Shown here: positions 1 through 7,426 of the stretch, piece after piece | How the letters are laid out: each line of letters begins with the position of its first letter | How positions within the stretch are numbered: position 1 is the stretch's first letter | The notes under the pieces: model-generated | Told to the model about the DNA's origin: nothing | Database searches by the model: none | The model's input: the letters and a program-made list of their open reading frames with translations, nothing else | Program-made: the position numbers and the translations under genes | Source: Ciceribacter thiooxidans | GTDB taxonomy: Bacteria > Pseudomonadota > Alphaproteobacteria > Rhizobiales > Rhizobiaceae | Direction: 5' to 3' | Assembly: GCF_014126615.1 (NCBI RefSeq) | Contig: NZ_CP059896.1 | Span: 940,501 to 1,004,500 of the forward strand | Length of the DNA stretch: 64,000 nucleotides

Positions 1-1
1 A

Positions 2-352
2 TTCGTCGATCACCACACCTATCCCGATACCGAGCACAAGGGCATGCGCATCGTCGCGGCCGAGATCACCGACGGCGGCGAGGTGAAGCGCATCGAGGGC
101 AGGGGAACCGGTCCGATCGACGGCTTCATCAACGCGCTGTCGACCTATCTCGGCTTCGAGATGTCGGTGCAGGACTATTCCGAGCATTCGCTGCAGCACG
201 GCTCGAATGCGTCGGCGATCGCCTATGTCGAGGTTTCGCATCCCGGCGGGACGCTGTTCGGCGTCGGGATCAACACCAACATCGTCGCGGCGTCCCTCGA
301 AGCGATCATCTCGGCGGCGAACCGGGTGCTGGAAGAGCGCGCGAAGGCCTGA
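2..352 (+). CDS. leuA: 2-isopropylmalate synthase, C-terminal fragment
   Basis: The open frame runs in from the left edge, so only the last 116 residues are visible. They form the LeuA regulatory (leucine-binding, dimerising) domain, recognisable from GRGTGPIDGFINAL and the QDYSEHSLQHGSNA segment followed by AYVEV. LeuA condenses 2-oxoisovalerate with acetyl-CoA in the cytoplasm, the first committed step of leucine synthesis, and this domain mediates leucine feedback inhibition. The catalytic TIM barrel lies outside the window. The next gene starts 3 bases after the stop, so the two are probably co-transcribed. Confidence 0.93.
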   Translation, partial: FVDHHTYPDTEHKGMRIVAAEITDGGEVKRIEGRGTGPIDGFINALSTYLGFEMSVQDYSEHSLQHGSNASAIAYVEVSHPGGTLFGVGINTNIVAASLEAIISAANRVLEERAKA

Positions 353-355
353 GCG

Positions 356-1147
356 ATGGGCCTTTACGCGGAGGTTCAGGGCGATCTCGGAGGTGCTGCG
401 GCACCGCTGGTGCTGCTGCACGGCTTCGGCGGCACGTCCGGTATCTGGGCGGAAGTGTTGCGGCACCTTCCGCCCTCGATCCCCGTCCTTGCCTACGACC
501 TGCCGGGCCACGGGCTTTCGCTTGTCGCCGATGGCCTCGGCGGCGCCGGGCGGCTGGCTAAAGCGGTCGCCGCCGATCTCGCTGCGCGCGGGATCGAACG
601 CTTCCACGTGGCGGGACATTCGCTCGGCGGGGCCATTGCCGCGATCCTCGCTTTGAAAGCGCCGGAGAAGGTGGCGAGCCTGACGCTCGTGGCCCCCGGC
701 GGCTTCGGACCGGAAATCAATGGGGCGGCGCTTTCCGCCTTCGCCTTTGCCGAGACGGCAGAGGAGATGCGAGCTGCCATGGAGGCCATGGTGGCGCCGG
801 CGCATCCGATACTGCAGGAGGCGGTGGACGCGATGCTTGCCGCGCGGCAAGTGCCGGGTGCCCGCGAGGCGGTCGGAACGGTCCTGAAGGCAATCCTTTC
901 CGAGACGACGGAGGCGGGCGAGCCGCGACAGGGCACGTTGCCTGTCGGCGATCTCCGCAGCCTGCCGATGCCGAAATATCTTCTCTGGGGGCTTGAGGAT
1001 CGTATCCTGCCGCCCGGGCAAGCCCGCTCCCTCGAAGGCGCCGCAACGATCCGGCTCCTGGCCGCGGCGGGGCATATGCTGCCGGAAGAGTGCCCGCAGG
1101 AGGTGGCGCGCGTTCTCACCGCTGCGGTGGCTGCCGTCGCGGGTTGA
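356..1147 (+). CDS. alpha/beta-fold hydrolase
   Basis: A 263-residue cytoplasmic protein with a complete alpha/beta-hydrolase layout. The oxyanion-hole motif HGFGG is at residues 22-26, the nucleophile elbow GHSLGG has its serine at residue 89, an acidic residue sits in WGLEDRILP near 215, and the catalytic histidine is in AAGHMLP near 241. It resembles the acetoin-dehydrogenase-E2-like and general esterase branches of the superfamily. The substrate cannot be inferred. It starts 3 bases after leuA and probably shares its transcript, though no leucine-pathway role is known to me. It ends 10 bases from the converging phosphoesterase gene. Confidence 0.85.
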   Translation: MGLYAEVQGDLGGAAAPLVLLHGFGGTSGIWAEVLRHLPPSIPVLAYDLPGHGLSLVADGLGGAGRLAKAVAADLAARGIERFHVAGHSLGGAIAAILALKAPEKVASLTLVAPGGFGPEINGAALSAFAFAETAEEMRAAMEAMVAPAHPILQEAVDAMLAARQVPGAREAVGTVLKAILSETTEAGEPRQGTLPVGDLRSLPMPKYLLWGLEDRILPPGQARSLEGAATIRLLAAAGHMLPEECPQEVARVLTAAVAAVAG

Positions 1148-1157
1148 ACGCTGCGGA

Positions 1158-2066
1158 TTACTCGATCAGGAACTGGTGGTGGTCGCATTTCAGCAGACCA
1201 CTCGCGCCGGCGATGCAGTGGCGGTCCCATTGCACTCGCCAGGCATTCGGTTCGCCGCTGATCGAGAAGAGGTTGTAGGCGGCCGCCGGCTTGTGGCTGC
1301 CGGGGCCTTGTGAGGCCGCGGCGATGCCGACGACCGGAATCTTGCGGCCGCGGCTTTCCAGCCAGTTGAGAGTATTGAGATGGGTGTGCCCGTGCAGCAC
1401 GAGCTCGGCGCCGCCGACGGAAATCGCGGCGGCGAAGCGGCGGATGCCGATCATCCGCTTGTGCGAGGAGGTCGCGCCGCGGATCGGCGGGTGGTGGATC
1501 ATGACCACGCGGAAGAGGCCCTCCTCGCCGGCGGCCTTCAGCAGTTCGGCCGTCTCGCGCGCCTGGCGCTTGCCGAAATAGCCGGTGGCCGCAAAGGGCG
1601 GCGTCGCCAGCGAGGTGGAACAGCCGATCAGGGCGACAGGGCCGCGCCGGCGGATATAGGGAAAGAGCTTGTGGCCCTTGCGCCAGATCAGCGGGTCGTC
1701 GTCGCCGCGGATGTAATCGTACCAGGCCTGCACGGATTCGTCGTGTGCGCCGGGCACATAGGCATCGTGATTGCCGGGAACGACCGAGGTATCGAGGGGC
1801 GCTCCGGCAGACTTCAACCATTCCGCGGCACGGCGGATCTCGATGCCGGAGGCGAGATTGACGAGATCGCCGGTGATCGCCAGGTGATCCGGCGCGTGGC
1901 GGCGCAGGTCGGCAAGTATCAAATCAAGTGCATTGGCAAAAAGATGCTTGCGTCGGTTGCGGTGCCAGTTCACATATCCGGTAATGCGCTTCGAGGCGAG
2001 TTCACGGATGGTCAGGGCGGGAAGCGGCCCGAGGTGAACGTCGGAGATATGCGCGAGCTTGAACAT
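1158..2066 (-). CDS. calcineurin-like metallophosphoesterase
   Basis: A 302-residue protein with the full metallophosphoesterase motif series: SDVHLG near the N-terminus, ITGDLVN, VPGNHDAY, HHPPI and HGHTHLN near the C-terminus. These supply the Asp, His and Asn ligands of a dinuclear metal centre. I chose the ATG at 2066 because MFKLAHISDVHLG begins there and GAAGG lies 6 bases upstream; the frame extends further upstream without family-like sequence. The substrate (phosphodiester or nucleotide) is unknown. It is divergent from the NUDIX gene with only 40 bases between the starts, so the promoters must be packed together or overlap. Confidence 0.87.
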   Translation of the reverse strand: MFKLAHISDVHLGPLPALTIRELASKRITGYVNWHRNRRKHLFANALDLILADLRRHAPDHLAITGDLVNLASGIEIRRAAEWLKSAGAPLDTSVVPGNHDAYVPGAHDESVQAWYDYIRGDDDPLIWRKGHKLFPYIRRRGPVALIGCSTSLATPPFAATGYFGKRQARETAELLKAAGEEGLFRVVMIHHPPIRGATSSHKRMIGIRRFAAAISVGGAELVLHGHTHLNTLNWLESRGRKIPVVGIAAASQGPGSHKPAAAYNLFSISGEPNAWRVQWDRHCIAGASGLLKCDHHQFLIE

Positions 2067-2106
2067 GGCGCCTTCATAAAGGCGCAGCAGACCCGGAGCA
2101 AGCCCG

Positions 2107-2598
2107 ATGGGGCAGGACGAGACGAACGAAGAAAAACGCAGCGCCGCCGCCCGGCTGGTCACGCGCATGATGCACGGCTATTTCGCGGTTTCCCGCGGCA
2201 TGACGCTCGGCGTGCGGGCCGCCTGTTACGACGATGCCGGCCGCATCTTCCTCGTGCGCCATTCCTATGTGCCCGGCTGGCATATGCCGGGCGGCGGCGT
2301 CGAACGGCGGGAAACGGCGCTGCAGGCGCTTTCAAAGGAGCTGCGCGAAGAGGGCAATCTCGAAATGACCGGCCCGGCGCAGCTCTTCCACGTCTATTTC
2401 AACACTCGTGTCAGCCGCCGCGACCACGTGCTGTTCTACCGGGCGAACGTGCTGCAGACGGCGCCGCGCAAACCCGACATGGAGATCGTCGAGAGCGGCT
2501 TCTTCGACCTCCTGGACCTCCCGCGCGGCGTGACGCCGGCGACGCAACGACGGCTGCGGGAACTCAGCGGCGAGGTTCCGCCCGACGATCTCTGGTGA
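2107..2598 (+). CDS. NUDIX hydrolase
   Basis: 163 residues. The NUDIX box is recognisable around residues 60-85 (GGGVERRETALQALSKEL, then REEGNL). It departs from the consensus GX5EX7REUXEEXGU: the RE arginine is lysine and the late glycine is asparagine, while the metal-binding EE pair is kept. Such enzymes hydrolyse nucleoside diphosphates linked to other groups; the substrate is not predictable here. The last 35 bases overlap the end of the converging glutathione-transferase gene. Rhizobia commonly carry this short NUDIX type. Confidence 0.8.
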   Translation: MGQDETNEEKRSAAARLVTRMMHGYFAVSRGMTLGVRAACYDDAGRIFLVRHSYVPGWHMPGGGVERRETALQALSKELREEGNLEMTGPAQLFHVYFNTRVSRRDHVLFYRANVLQTAPRKPDMEIVESGFFDLLDLPRGVTPATQRRLRELSGEVPPDDLW

Positions 2599-3589
2599 GC
2601 GCTGCGGTTTCAGAGAGCGCCTCGCGGCCGTGCGGTCGGTCGAGGTCGAGCTCCGGCCCCACGGGCACGACGCCGGTCGGGTTGATCGCCTTGTGGCTGC
2701 GGTAGTAGTGCGCCTTGATATGCGCCATGTTGACGGTGCCGGCGACGCCCGGCACCTGATAGAGATCGCGCAGGTAGCCCGAGAGGTTCGGATAGTCAGC
2801 GATCCGGCGGATGTTGCACTTGAAATGCCCGACATAGACGGCATCGAAGCGCACCAGCGTGGTGAAGAGCCGCCAGTCGGCCTCCGTCAGCCGGTCGCCG
2901 AAGAGGTAGCGCTGGGTCGAGAGCCGACCATCGAGCCAGTCGAGCGTCTCGAAGAGAGGTAGCACGGCGCTCTTGTACGCTTCCTGCGTGGTTGCGAAGC
3001 CCGCCTTGTAGACCCCGTTGTTGACCGTGTCGTAGATCTTCGCGTTGATTGCATCGATCTCGTCGCGCAACTCCTCCGGACAGAAATCGACGGTCGAGCC
3101 GGCCAGCCCGTCGAAGGCGCGGTTGAACATGCGGATGATCTCGGCCGACTCGTTCGAAACAATCGTCTGCCGCTTCTTGTCCCAGAGGACGGGCACGGTG
3201 ACGCGGCCGGTATAGGTCGGGTCCGCCTTGACGTAGATGTCTGCGAGCGTCTTCGCGCCGAAGAGGTGGTCGACGGTGCCGCCGTCGCGGTCCCTGAATT
3301 CCCAGCCCTTCTCCAGCATCAGCGGATCGACGACCGAGACCGGGATCAGGTCCTCGAGCTTCTTCAGCCTGCGGAAGATGAGGGTGCGGTGCGCCCAGGG
3401 GCATGCATAGGAGACGTAGAGGTGGTAGCGACCGGCCTCGGCCTCGAAACCGCCCTTACCGCTCGGACCTGGCGCGCCGTCGGCGGTCACCCAGTTGCGG
3501 AAGGCCGACTCGCTGCGGCGGAAATGCCCGGCGGTCGCCTTGGTGTCGTACCATACGTCGTGCCAGACGCCCTCGACGAGCATGCCCAT
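2564..3589 (-). CDS. glutathionyl-hydroquinone reductase-type glutathione S-transferase
   Basis: A 341-residue protein of the Xi-class GST/ECM4/YqjG family. The thioredoxin-fold domain carries the diagnostic catalytic motif in VSYACPWAHRT, with the cysteine that forms a mixed disulfide with glutathione, followed by an all-helical GST C-domain. Enzymes of this family reduce glutathionyl-hydroquinones in the cytoplasm and help detoxify quinones. The start at 3589 (MGMLVEGVW) has AGGAAGG upstream; a longer frame upstream is not family-like. The last 35 bases overlap the NUDIX gene on the opposite strand, so the basic C-terminal tail is probably lineage-specific. Confidence 0.87.
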   Translation of the reverse strand: MGMLVEGVWHDVWYDTKATAGHFRRSESAFRNWVTADGAPGPSGKGGFEAEAGRYHLYVSYACPWAHRTLIFRRLKKLEDLIPVSVVDPLMLEKGWEFRDRDGGTVDHLFGAKTLADIYVKADPTYTGRVTVPVLWDKKRQTIVSNESAEIIRMFNRAFDGLAGSTVDFCPEELRDEIDAINAKIYDTVNNGVYKAGFATTQEAYKSAVLPLFETLDWLDGRLSTQRYLFGDRLTEADWRLFTTLVRFDAVYVGHFKCNIRRIADYPNLSGYLRDLYQVPGVAGTVNMAHIKAHYYRSHKAINPTGVVPVGPELDLDRPHGREALSETAALTRDRRAEPRR

Positions 3590-3851
3590 GACAAATTTCC
3601 TTCCTGCTTTGCGATCTCTTGCCCGGGAAAATATGCCATGAGCCGGCAATTGCGAGATGCCGATTGCTGAACAGTGCGTTTTTCCGATGGACGGCAAAAA
3701 AAAATGCTGCTATCGGCGTCGATACCTCATCTGGAAAGACAACCGATGGCCGAAACCCGGACCCTGCGACGACGCTGATGTTTTACCCGACGTGCTCCCG
3801 CGCGTCCCGTGAACCATTTTTCCCTGTCTGTCTGCCGGTCCTGGTTTTCCC

Positions 3852-4352
3852 ATGAAAAATCATCAGCTTGTCTACCTCACCGAGGATGCGTCGCACGACG
3901 CGGCTATCGAACTCATCAACGAAGAAGCCTTCGGCCCCGGCCGGCACACCCGTGCCGCCGCGCGCATTCGCGAACAGGGGTCGCATGACCGGACGCTCTC
4001 CTTCATCTGCGCCGACGGCGGCGAGACGATCGCCTCGGTACGCATGACGCCGGTGATCGCCGGGTCGGTGAAGGGCCATCTGCTCGGGCCGCTCGCCGTT
4101 CGTCCCTCCCACAAGAACATGGGGATCGGCCGCGAGCTCGTCCGCATCGCCGTCGATGCGGCGCGGCGTGCCGGATCGGAAGCCGTCATCCTCGTCGGCG
4201 ACCCGCCCTATTACATGCCGCTCGGCTTCGAGAAGGTGGCGTGGAAGGCGCTGGAATTTCCCGGACCCGTCGACCCCGGCCGGGTGCTCGCGGTGCCGCT
4301 TACCGCCGACGCTCACGAGCGGCTCAAGGGCGTGATCGCCTGGCGCCCCTGA
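3852..4352 (+). CDS. GNAT family N-acetyltransferase (YhbS-like)
   Basis: 166 residues with the GNAT core. The beta4 strand LLGPLAVRPSHKN leads into the acetyl-CoA pyrophosphate loop KNMGIGREL, followed by VILVGDPPYYMPLGF, which is typical of the YhbS-like branch. Acetyl-CoA-dependent transfer to an amine or protein is expected; the acceptor is unknown. It stands alone: about 260 gene-free bases precede it and a second, unrelated GNAT gene converges on it 12 bases downstream. The two stop codons lie in a short CCTGA/TCAGG inverted repeat. Confidence 0.83.
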   Translation: MKNHQLVYLTEDASHDAAIELINEEAFGPGRHTRAAARIREQGSHDRTLSFICADGGETIASVRMTPVIAGSVKGHLLGPLAVRPSHKNMGIGRELVRIAVDAARRAGSEAVILVGDPPYYMPLGFEKVAWKALEFPGPVDPGRVLAVPLTADAHERLKGVIAWRP

Positions 4353-4364
4353 GGCATCTCTCCT

Positions 4365-4787
4365 TCAGGCGATCCGCTTCTTCATCCAGGTGATCGAGAA
4401 GTCGCCGATGAAATTCTCCAGCGCGCCGAAGACCTCGTAGCCCTGCCGTTCATAGGCGCGGCGGGCGTCGGGGTTGATCGTGTCGATGTAGGCGCCGGTG
4501 CAGCCGCGCGCCTTCGCCTCCTCCTCGGCCATCTGCAGCAGGCGGCCTGCGAGACCCTGTCCGCGCAAGTGCTCCGGAATGTAGAGGAGTGTCACGTAGA
4601 GCCAGCCACGCCCGGTATAGCCGACGAGCCCGCCCTCGACTCTTCCATCGCCGTCACGGATCGGGATCATCAGGTCGTGCCGGTCGGTCGGCCCGAGCAT
4701 CCTGTCGTTATGGGCAAGGATCGCATCGCGGATCGCGTCGCGCGCTTCGTCGGGAACGGTATCGGAGAGAGTGAGATCGAGGGACAT
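4365..4787 (-). CDS. GNAT family N-acetyltransferase
   Basis: 140 residues. The acetyl-CoA binding loop HLRGQGLAGRLL follows LLYIPE, and the C-terminal INPDARRAYERQGYEVFG is the usual GNAT beta-bulge and tyrosine region. It is not closely similar to the adjacent convergent acetyltransferase. No clear Shine-Dalgarno sequence precedes the ATG at 4787. Immediately upstream the base composition turns AT-rich, so the gene borders a probable acquired patch. Acceptor substrate unknown. Confidence 0.8.
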   Translation of the reverse strand: MSLDLTLSDTVPDEARDAIRDAILAHNDRMLGPTDRHDLMIPIRDGDGRVEGGLVGYTGRGWLYVTLLYIPEHLRGQGLAGRLLQMAEEEAKARGCTGAYIDTINPDARRAYERQGYEVFGALENFIGDFSITWMKKRIA

Positions 4788-4985
4788 GGCGCGAGGGTAG
4801 GGGGAAGCGGGAGGGGAGTCGAGGGGGGAGGCCGCCGTAGAAACCGGAATGCTCTTTCATATCGCATCCGTTCGGAATCACACCAAAACGTCAAAGTATA
4901 TCTGGCGATATCTTTAAATATAAAATCTTTGAAATTCAAATTAAATCTATTTCTGTCAGTATTCAATAAATTTCTTTAATAAATT

Positions 4986-5705
4986 TCAATTTATGGTCCA
5001 TTTATTAATTGACGCTGCGATTATATCGATAGATTCTTTCATGTCGACGTCGAATATTTTGTCTTTCTCTTTGTTTTTTCCATGGTTTGTAAGAATAATC
5101 ATCAACATGTAGTTCCCGTTTAGTTTTGCATAAAAGTCGCAGATAATTATCTTTCTATTAGGATTGCAGGTCGAGTATCCTGCATTCTCGTAAAGTTGAA
5201 GGTCGCCACGTACGCCATTGCCTTCAAACGGTGCGAGTGAGTTTACGAAGGTGTCAAAAGGCGACCCGGGATCCTTCTCGCTGGACCAGGGACGCAGGGA
5301 CATAGAATAGAGATGTGGCTCATCGCCCACAGGGAGTTTCAAGTATCCGCATAGCGGCAAACTCTGTCCGTACCTCAGGCAGAGCGTGGGGATATGGAAA
5401 TAGACTGTATTGACGACATACTCTCCACCCCTATTCGAGATTTTCTCCTGAAATGTTGGGGACTTCTTGTCCCATCTCGCGATCGTGGCAAATTCTCCGC
5501 TGGAGAAGGCGACCGTGAACGATAATCCTTCGACAAAGGGTAGCCTGATTGTGGCAGCTCCGTTCCCCACTTCAACCATTTCGCCTTTGTAGTTGGGCAG
5601 AATGAGGTAATCGGCAGCGTACGTATGACTTGAGATGAAAAAGAGGACGAAAACAAACAAAGCTGCGAAAAAAGACTTAGCTCTAGCCAAAACAATGAAC
5701 CTCAC
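4986..5705 (-). CDS. unrecognised secreted protein in an AT-rich patch
   Basis: 239 residues starting at a GTG. The N-terminus is a Sec signal peptide: basic start, hydrophobic core FFAALFVFVLFFISS, predicted cleavage after HTYAA. The mature part is about 210 residues with four cysteines spread as in LCLRYGQSLPLCGY and STCNPNRKIIICDF, suggesting two disulfides and a periplasmic or secreted location. I recognise no family. Codon and base use are far more AT-rich than in all neighbouring genes, and the flanks (4.85-4.99 kb) are AT-rich too. Horizontal acquisition is the simplest explanation. No mobility gene is adjacent. Confidence 0.65.
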   Translation of the reverse strand: MRFIVLARAKSFFAALFVFVLFFISSHTYAADYLILPNYKGEMVEVGNGAATIRLPFVEGLSFTVAFSSGEFATIARWDKKSPTFQEKISNRGGEYVVNTVYFHIPTLCLRYGQSLPLCGYLKLPVGDEPHLYSMSLRPWSSEKDPGSPFDTFVNSLAPFEGNGVRGDLQLYENAGYSTCNPNRKIIICDFYAKLNGNYMLMIILTNHGKNKEKDKIFDVDMKESIDIIAASINKWTIN

Positions 5706-5792
5706 TCTCGATCGGAAAAAATCTATCGAGAGTTGTTGTCCCGGGCAACACTTCCAAATGTGCTATCGGTCGTTGTCCTCGGGTTTGAGATG

Positions 5793-5827
5793 TTAGGCAC
5801 ACGCCCAGTCTCGACGGATTAGGCACA
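5793..5827. repeat. pair of 9-base direct repeats upstream of the AT-rich gene
   Basis: TTAGGCACA occurs at 5793-5801 and again at 5819-5827, 26 bases apart start to start, between the AT-rich secreted-protein gene and the hydrolase downstream of it. A near-palindrome, GTTGTCCCGGGCAAC, lies a little closer to the gene at about 5733-5747. The repeats could be regulator half-sites spaced about two and a half helical turns, or a scar at the edge of the acquired patch. Confidence 0.4.
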
Positions 5828-5882
5828 TCCTACTTCATGCGGTGACATCGCCGACATTGCAAGAAGCAGCACGGCAGGCCCG

Positions 5883-6869
5883 TCAGGGCAATATGCCCTC
5901 CACTAACTGCCTGCGGAAGAAGGCGAGTACTTGAGCGTTGAAGTCCCGGTGGAACGCAGCGCGGTCGAAACCGGGACCGTCGGCGCAGATATCTGGTGCC
6001 GACTTGGCCATGGCAGGCGGGCACATCGTCAGAAACGCAAAGTGCCCTGCATCGGGAACGACGTGAAAGTCCGGCGTTTCCGGCAGATTGTGGGCGAGCG
6101 CATCCACTGCTGCAGGTAGGACGCCATCGCCGCCGTTCTGGGAGCCCCAGAGCTGAATGGGCGTCCTTATGGCCTGCAAGTTCGCCTTGCCCGGAAACAC
6201 ATCGCTCGGTGGGTCCGCAATGGCAAATGCCTTGATACGCGGATCGTGAACCCAGGGGCCAACTGGAACCAATTGAGGAGCGATGCGCGGGCAGCTCATG
6301 CCAGTCCGGTCCTGACAGGGCATGCGCAACTCGCGGAAATCGGGGTTCGCCCCGCCAAGGACAAGCCCCGTGTAGCCACCACGAGAGAAGCCATAAAAGC
6401 CGACGCGTTCTGCATTGATCGCGGCGCGGTCGTCCGAGAAAGTGATCATGTAGTCGACCAGGCGCTTGATGTCCTGCGGCCGGTTCACGAATGCAGTCAG
6501 CGCGTTTGCGTGATTTGACGCAAGCGCGATGGCGTTATCGTCCGGATGATTGAGTGCCACAACCACGAAGCCGGCGTCCGCCAGGGCTTCTGCGGTGTCG
6601 TGGTGGCTCAATCCGGTTCCGCCAAAACCGTGCGATATCACGATGAGCGGCAGCTTGTCGCCCGCAAGCGGGCAATCGCGAACGGCGTCCAGCACGAAGG
6701 GGCCAAGTTCGATCTTCTGCGAGGGTTGGGCGCATGGTGACCATTGCACGGCTCTCAGGGAAGGGCCGCCCTCATCGGCGGGAACCTCGAAGACCTTCAG
6801 GCCGGCAGCGTGCGCGCTGACGGCAAGACAGAATGACGTAAGAAAGACGATGAACTTCCTGAACAGCAT
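5883..6869 (-). CDS. exported alpha/beta hydrolase of the dienelactone/PAF-acetylhydrolase type
   Basis: 328 residues from the ATG at 6869, chosen because it begins a clear signal peptide (MLFRKFIVFLTSFCLAVSAH, cleaved after AHA) with GGAG upstream. The mature enzyme has HGFGGTG as the oxyanion region, the nucleophile elbow GFSRGG, and a catalytic histidine in DAGHFAFL. Several cysteines near the active-site half (MPCQDRTGMSCP, TMCPP, DICADG) fit disulfides in a periplasmic protein. The fold matches predicted dienelactone hydrolases and platelet-activating-factor-acetylhydrolase-like esterases. The natural ester substrate is unknown. Confidence 0.83.
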   Translation of the reverse strand: MLFRKFIVFLTSFCLAVSAHAAGLKVFEVPADEGGPSLRAVQWSPCAQPSQKIELGPFVLDAVRDCPLAGDKLPLIVISHGFGGTGLSHHDTAEALADAGFVVVALNHPDDNAIALASNHANALTAFVNRPQDIKRLVDYMITFSDDRAAINAERVGFYGFSRGGYTGLVLGGANPDFRELRMPCQDRTGMSCPRIAPQLVPVGPWVHDPRIKAFAIADPPSDVFPGKANLQAIRTPIQLWGSQNGGDGVLPAAVDALAHNLPETPDFHVVPDAGHFAFLTMCPPAMAKSAPDICADGPGFDRAAFHRDFNAQVLAFFRRQLVEGILP

Positions 6870-7052
6870 GTCTCGCAACTCCAAAACACCGGATGCTGGT
6901 GGTGAGAGAACCTCGCTCCGTGCCATCGCGCTCCATCCCATGCTCCCTCGAAAGTTGCAATAACCATCTCGGCCACACCGCGCCGTCACCCCGCCCCGCT
7001 CCGGAACTTCCTCGTCGTCCCGACATTTTCAAGGACATGAAAGGAGGTCGGC

Positions 7053-7388
7053 ATGATGGATTTCTGGAAGACGGAAGAGCGTCTCTGGCGCGAGGGTGTC
7101 GCGGCTTACGAAGAACTGATGACCGGGGACTGCATCATGGTGTTCGGTCCCGTCGGAATTCTGGAGCGCGACCGGATCGTCGAGAGCATCCGGGCCGCGC
7201 CGCGCTGGTCCGCTATCGAAATGTCGGAGCAGATCGTGCGGGAGCATGGCGGCAAGGTGGTGATCCTGGCCTACCGTGCCCGGGCGGAGCGTGAAGGCGG
7301 CGGGGCTTATGAGGCCTATTGTACGTCGACCTATATCCGCGAGGGCGACATCTGGCGGATTGCACAGCACCAGCAGTCGCCGGTCTAG
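7053..7388 (+). CDS. SnoaL/NTF2-like (DUF4440-type) protein
   Basis: 111 residues, preceded by an ideal AAGGAGGT ribosome-binding site 4 bases from the ATG. The sequence fits a single NTF2-like cone: N-terminal helix MMDFWKTEERLWREG, then strands ending in YCTSTYIREGDIWRIAQHQQ, the usual C-terminal signature of DUF4440/SnoaL-like proteins. Members are small enzymes or ligand-binding proteins; no catalytic residues can be assigned. It is divergent from the exported hydrolase and converges with the vWA-type membrane operon. Confidence 0.78.
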   Translation: MMDFWKTEERLWREGVAAYEELMTGDCIMVFGPVGILERDRIVESIRAAPRWSAIEMSEQIVREHGGKVVILAYRARAEREGGGAYEAYCTSTYIREGDIWRIAQHQQSPV

Positions 7389-7426
7389 AGTCGATCGACA
7401 TTCGGGTTTCAGGCGGGCGGACGGCT

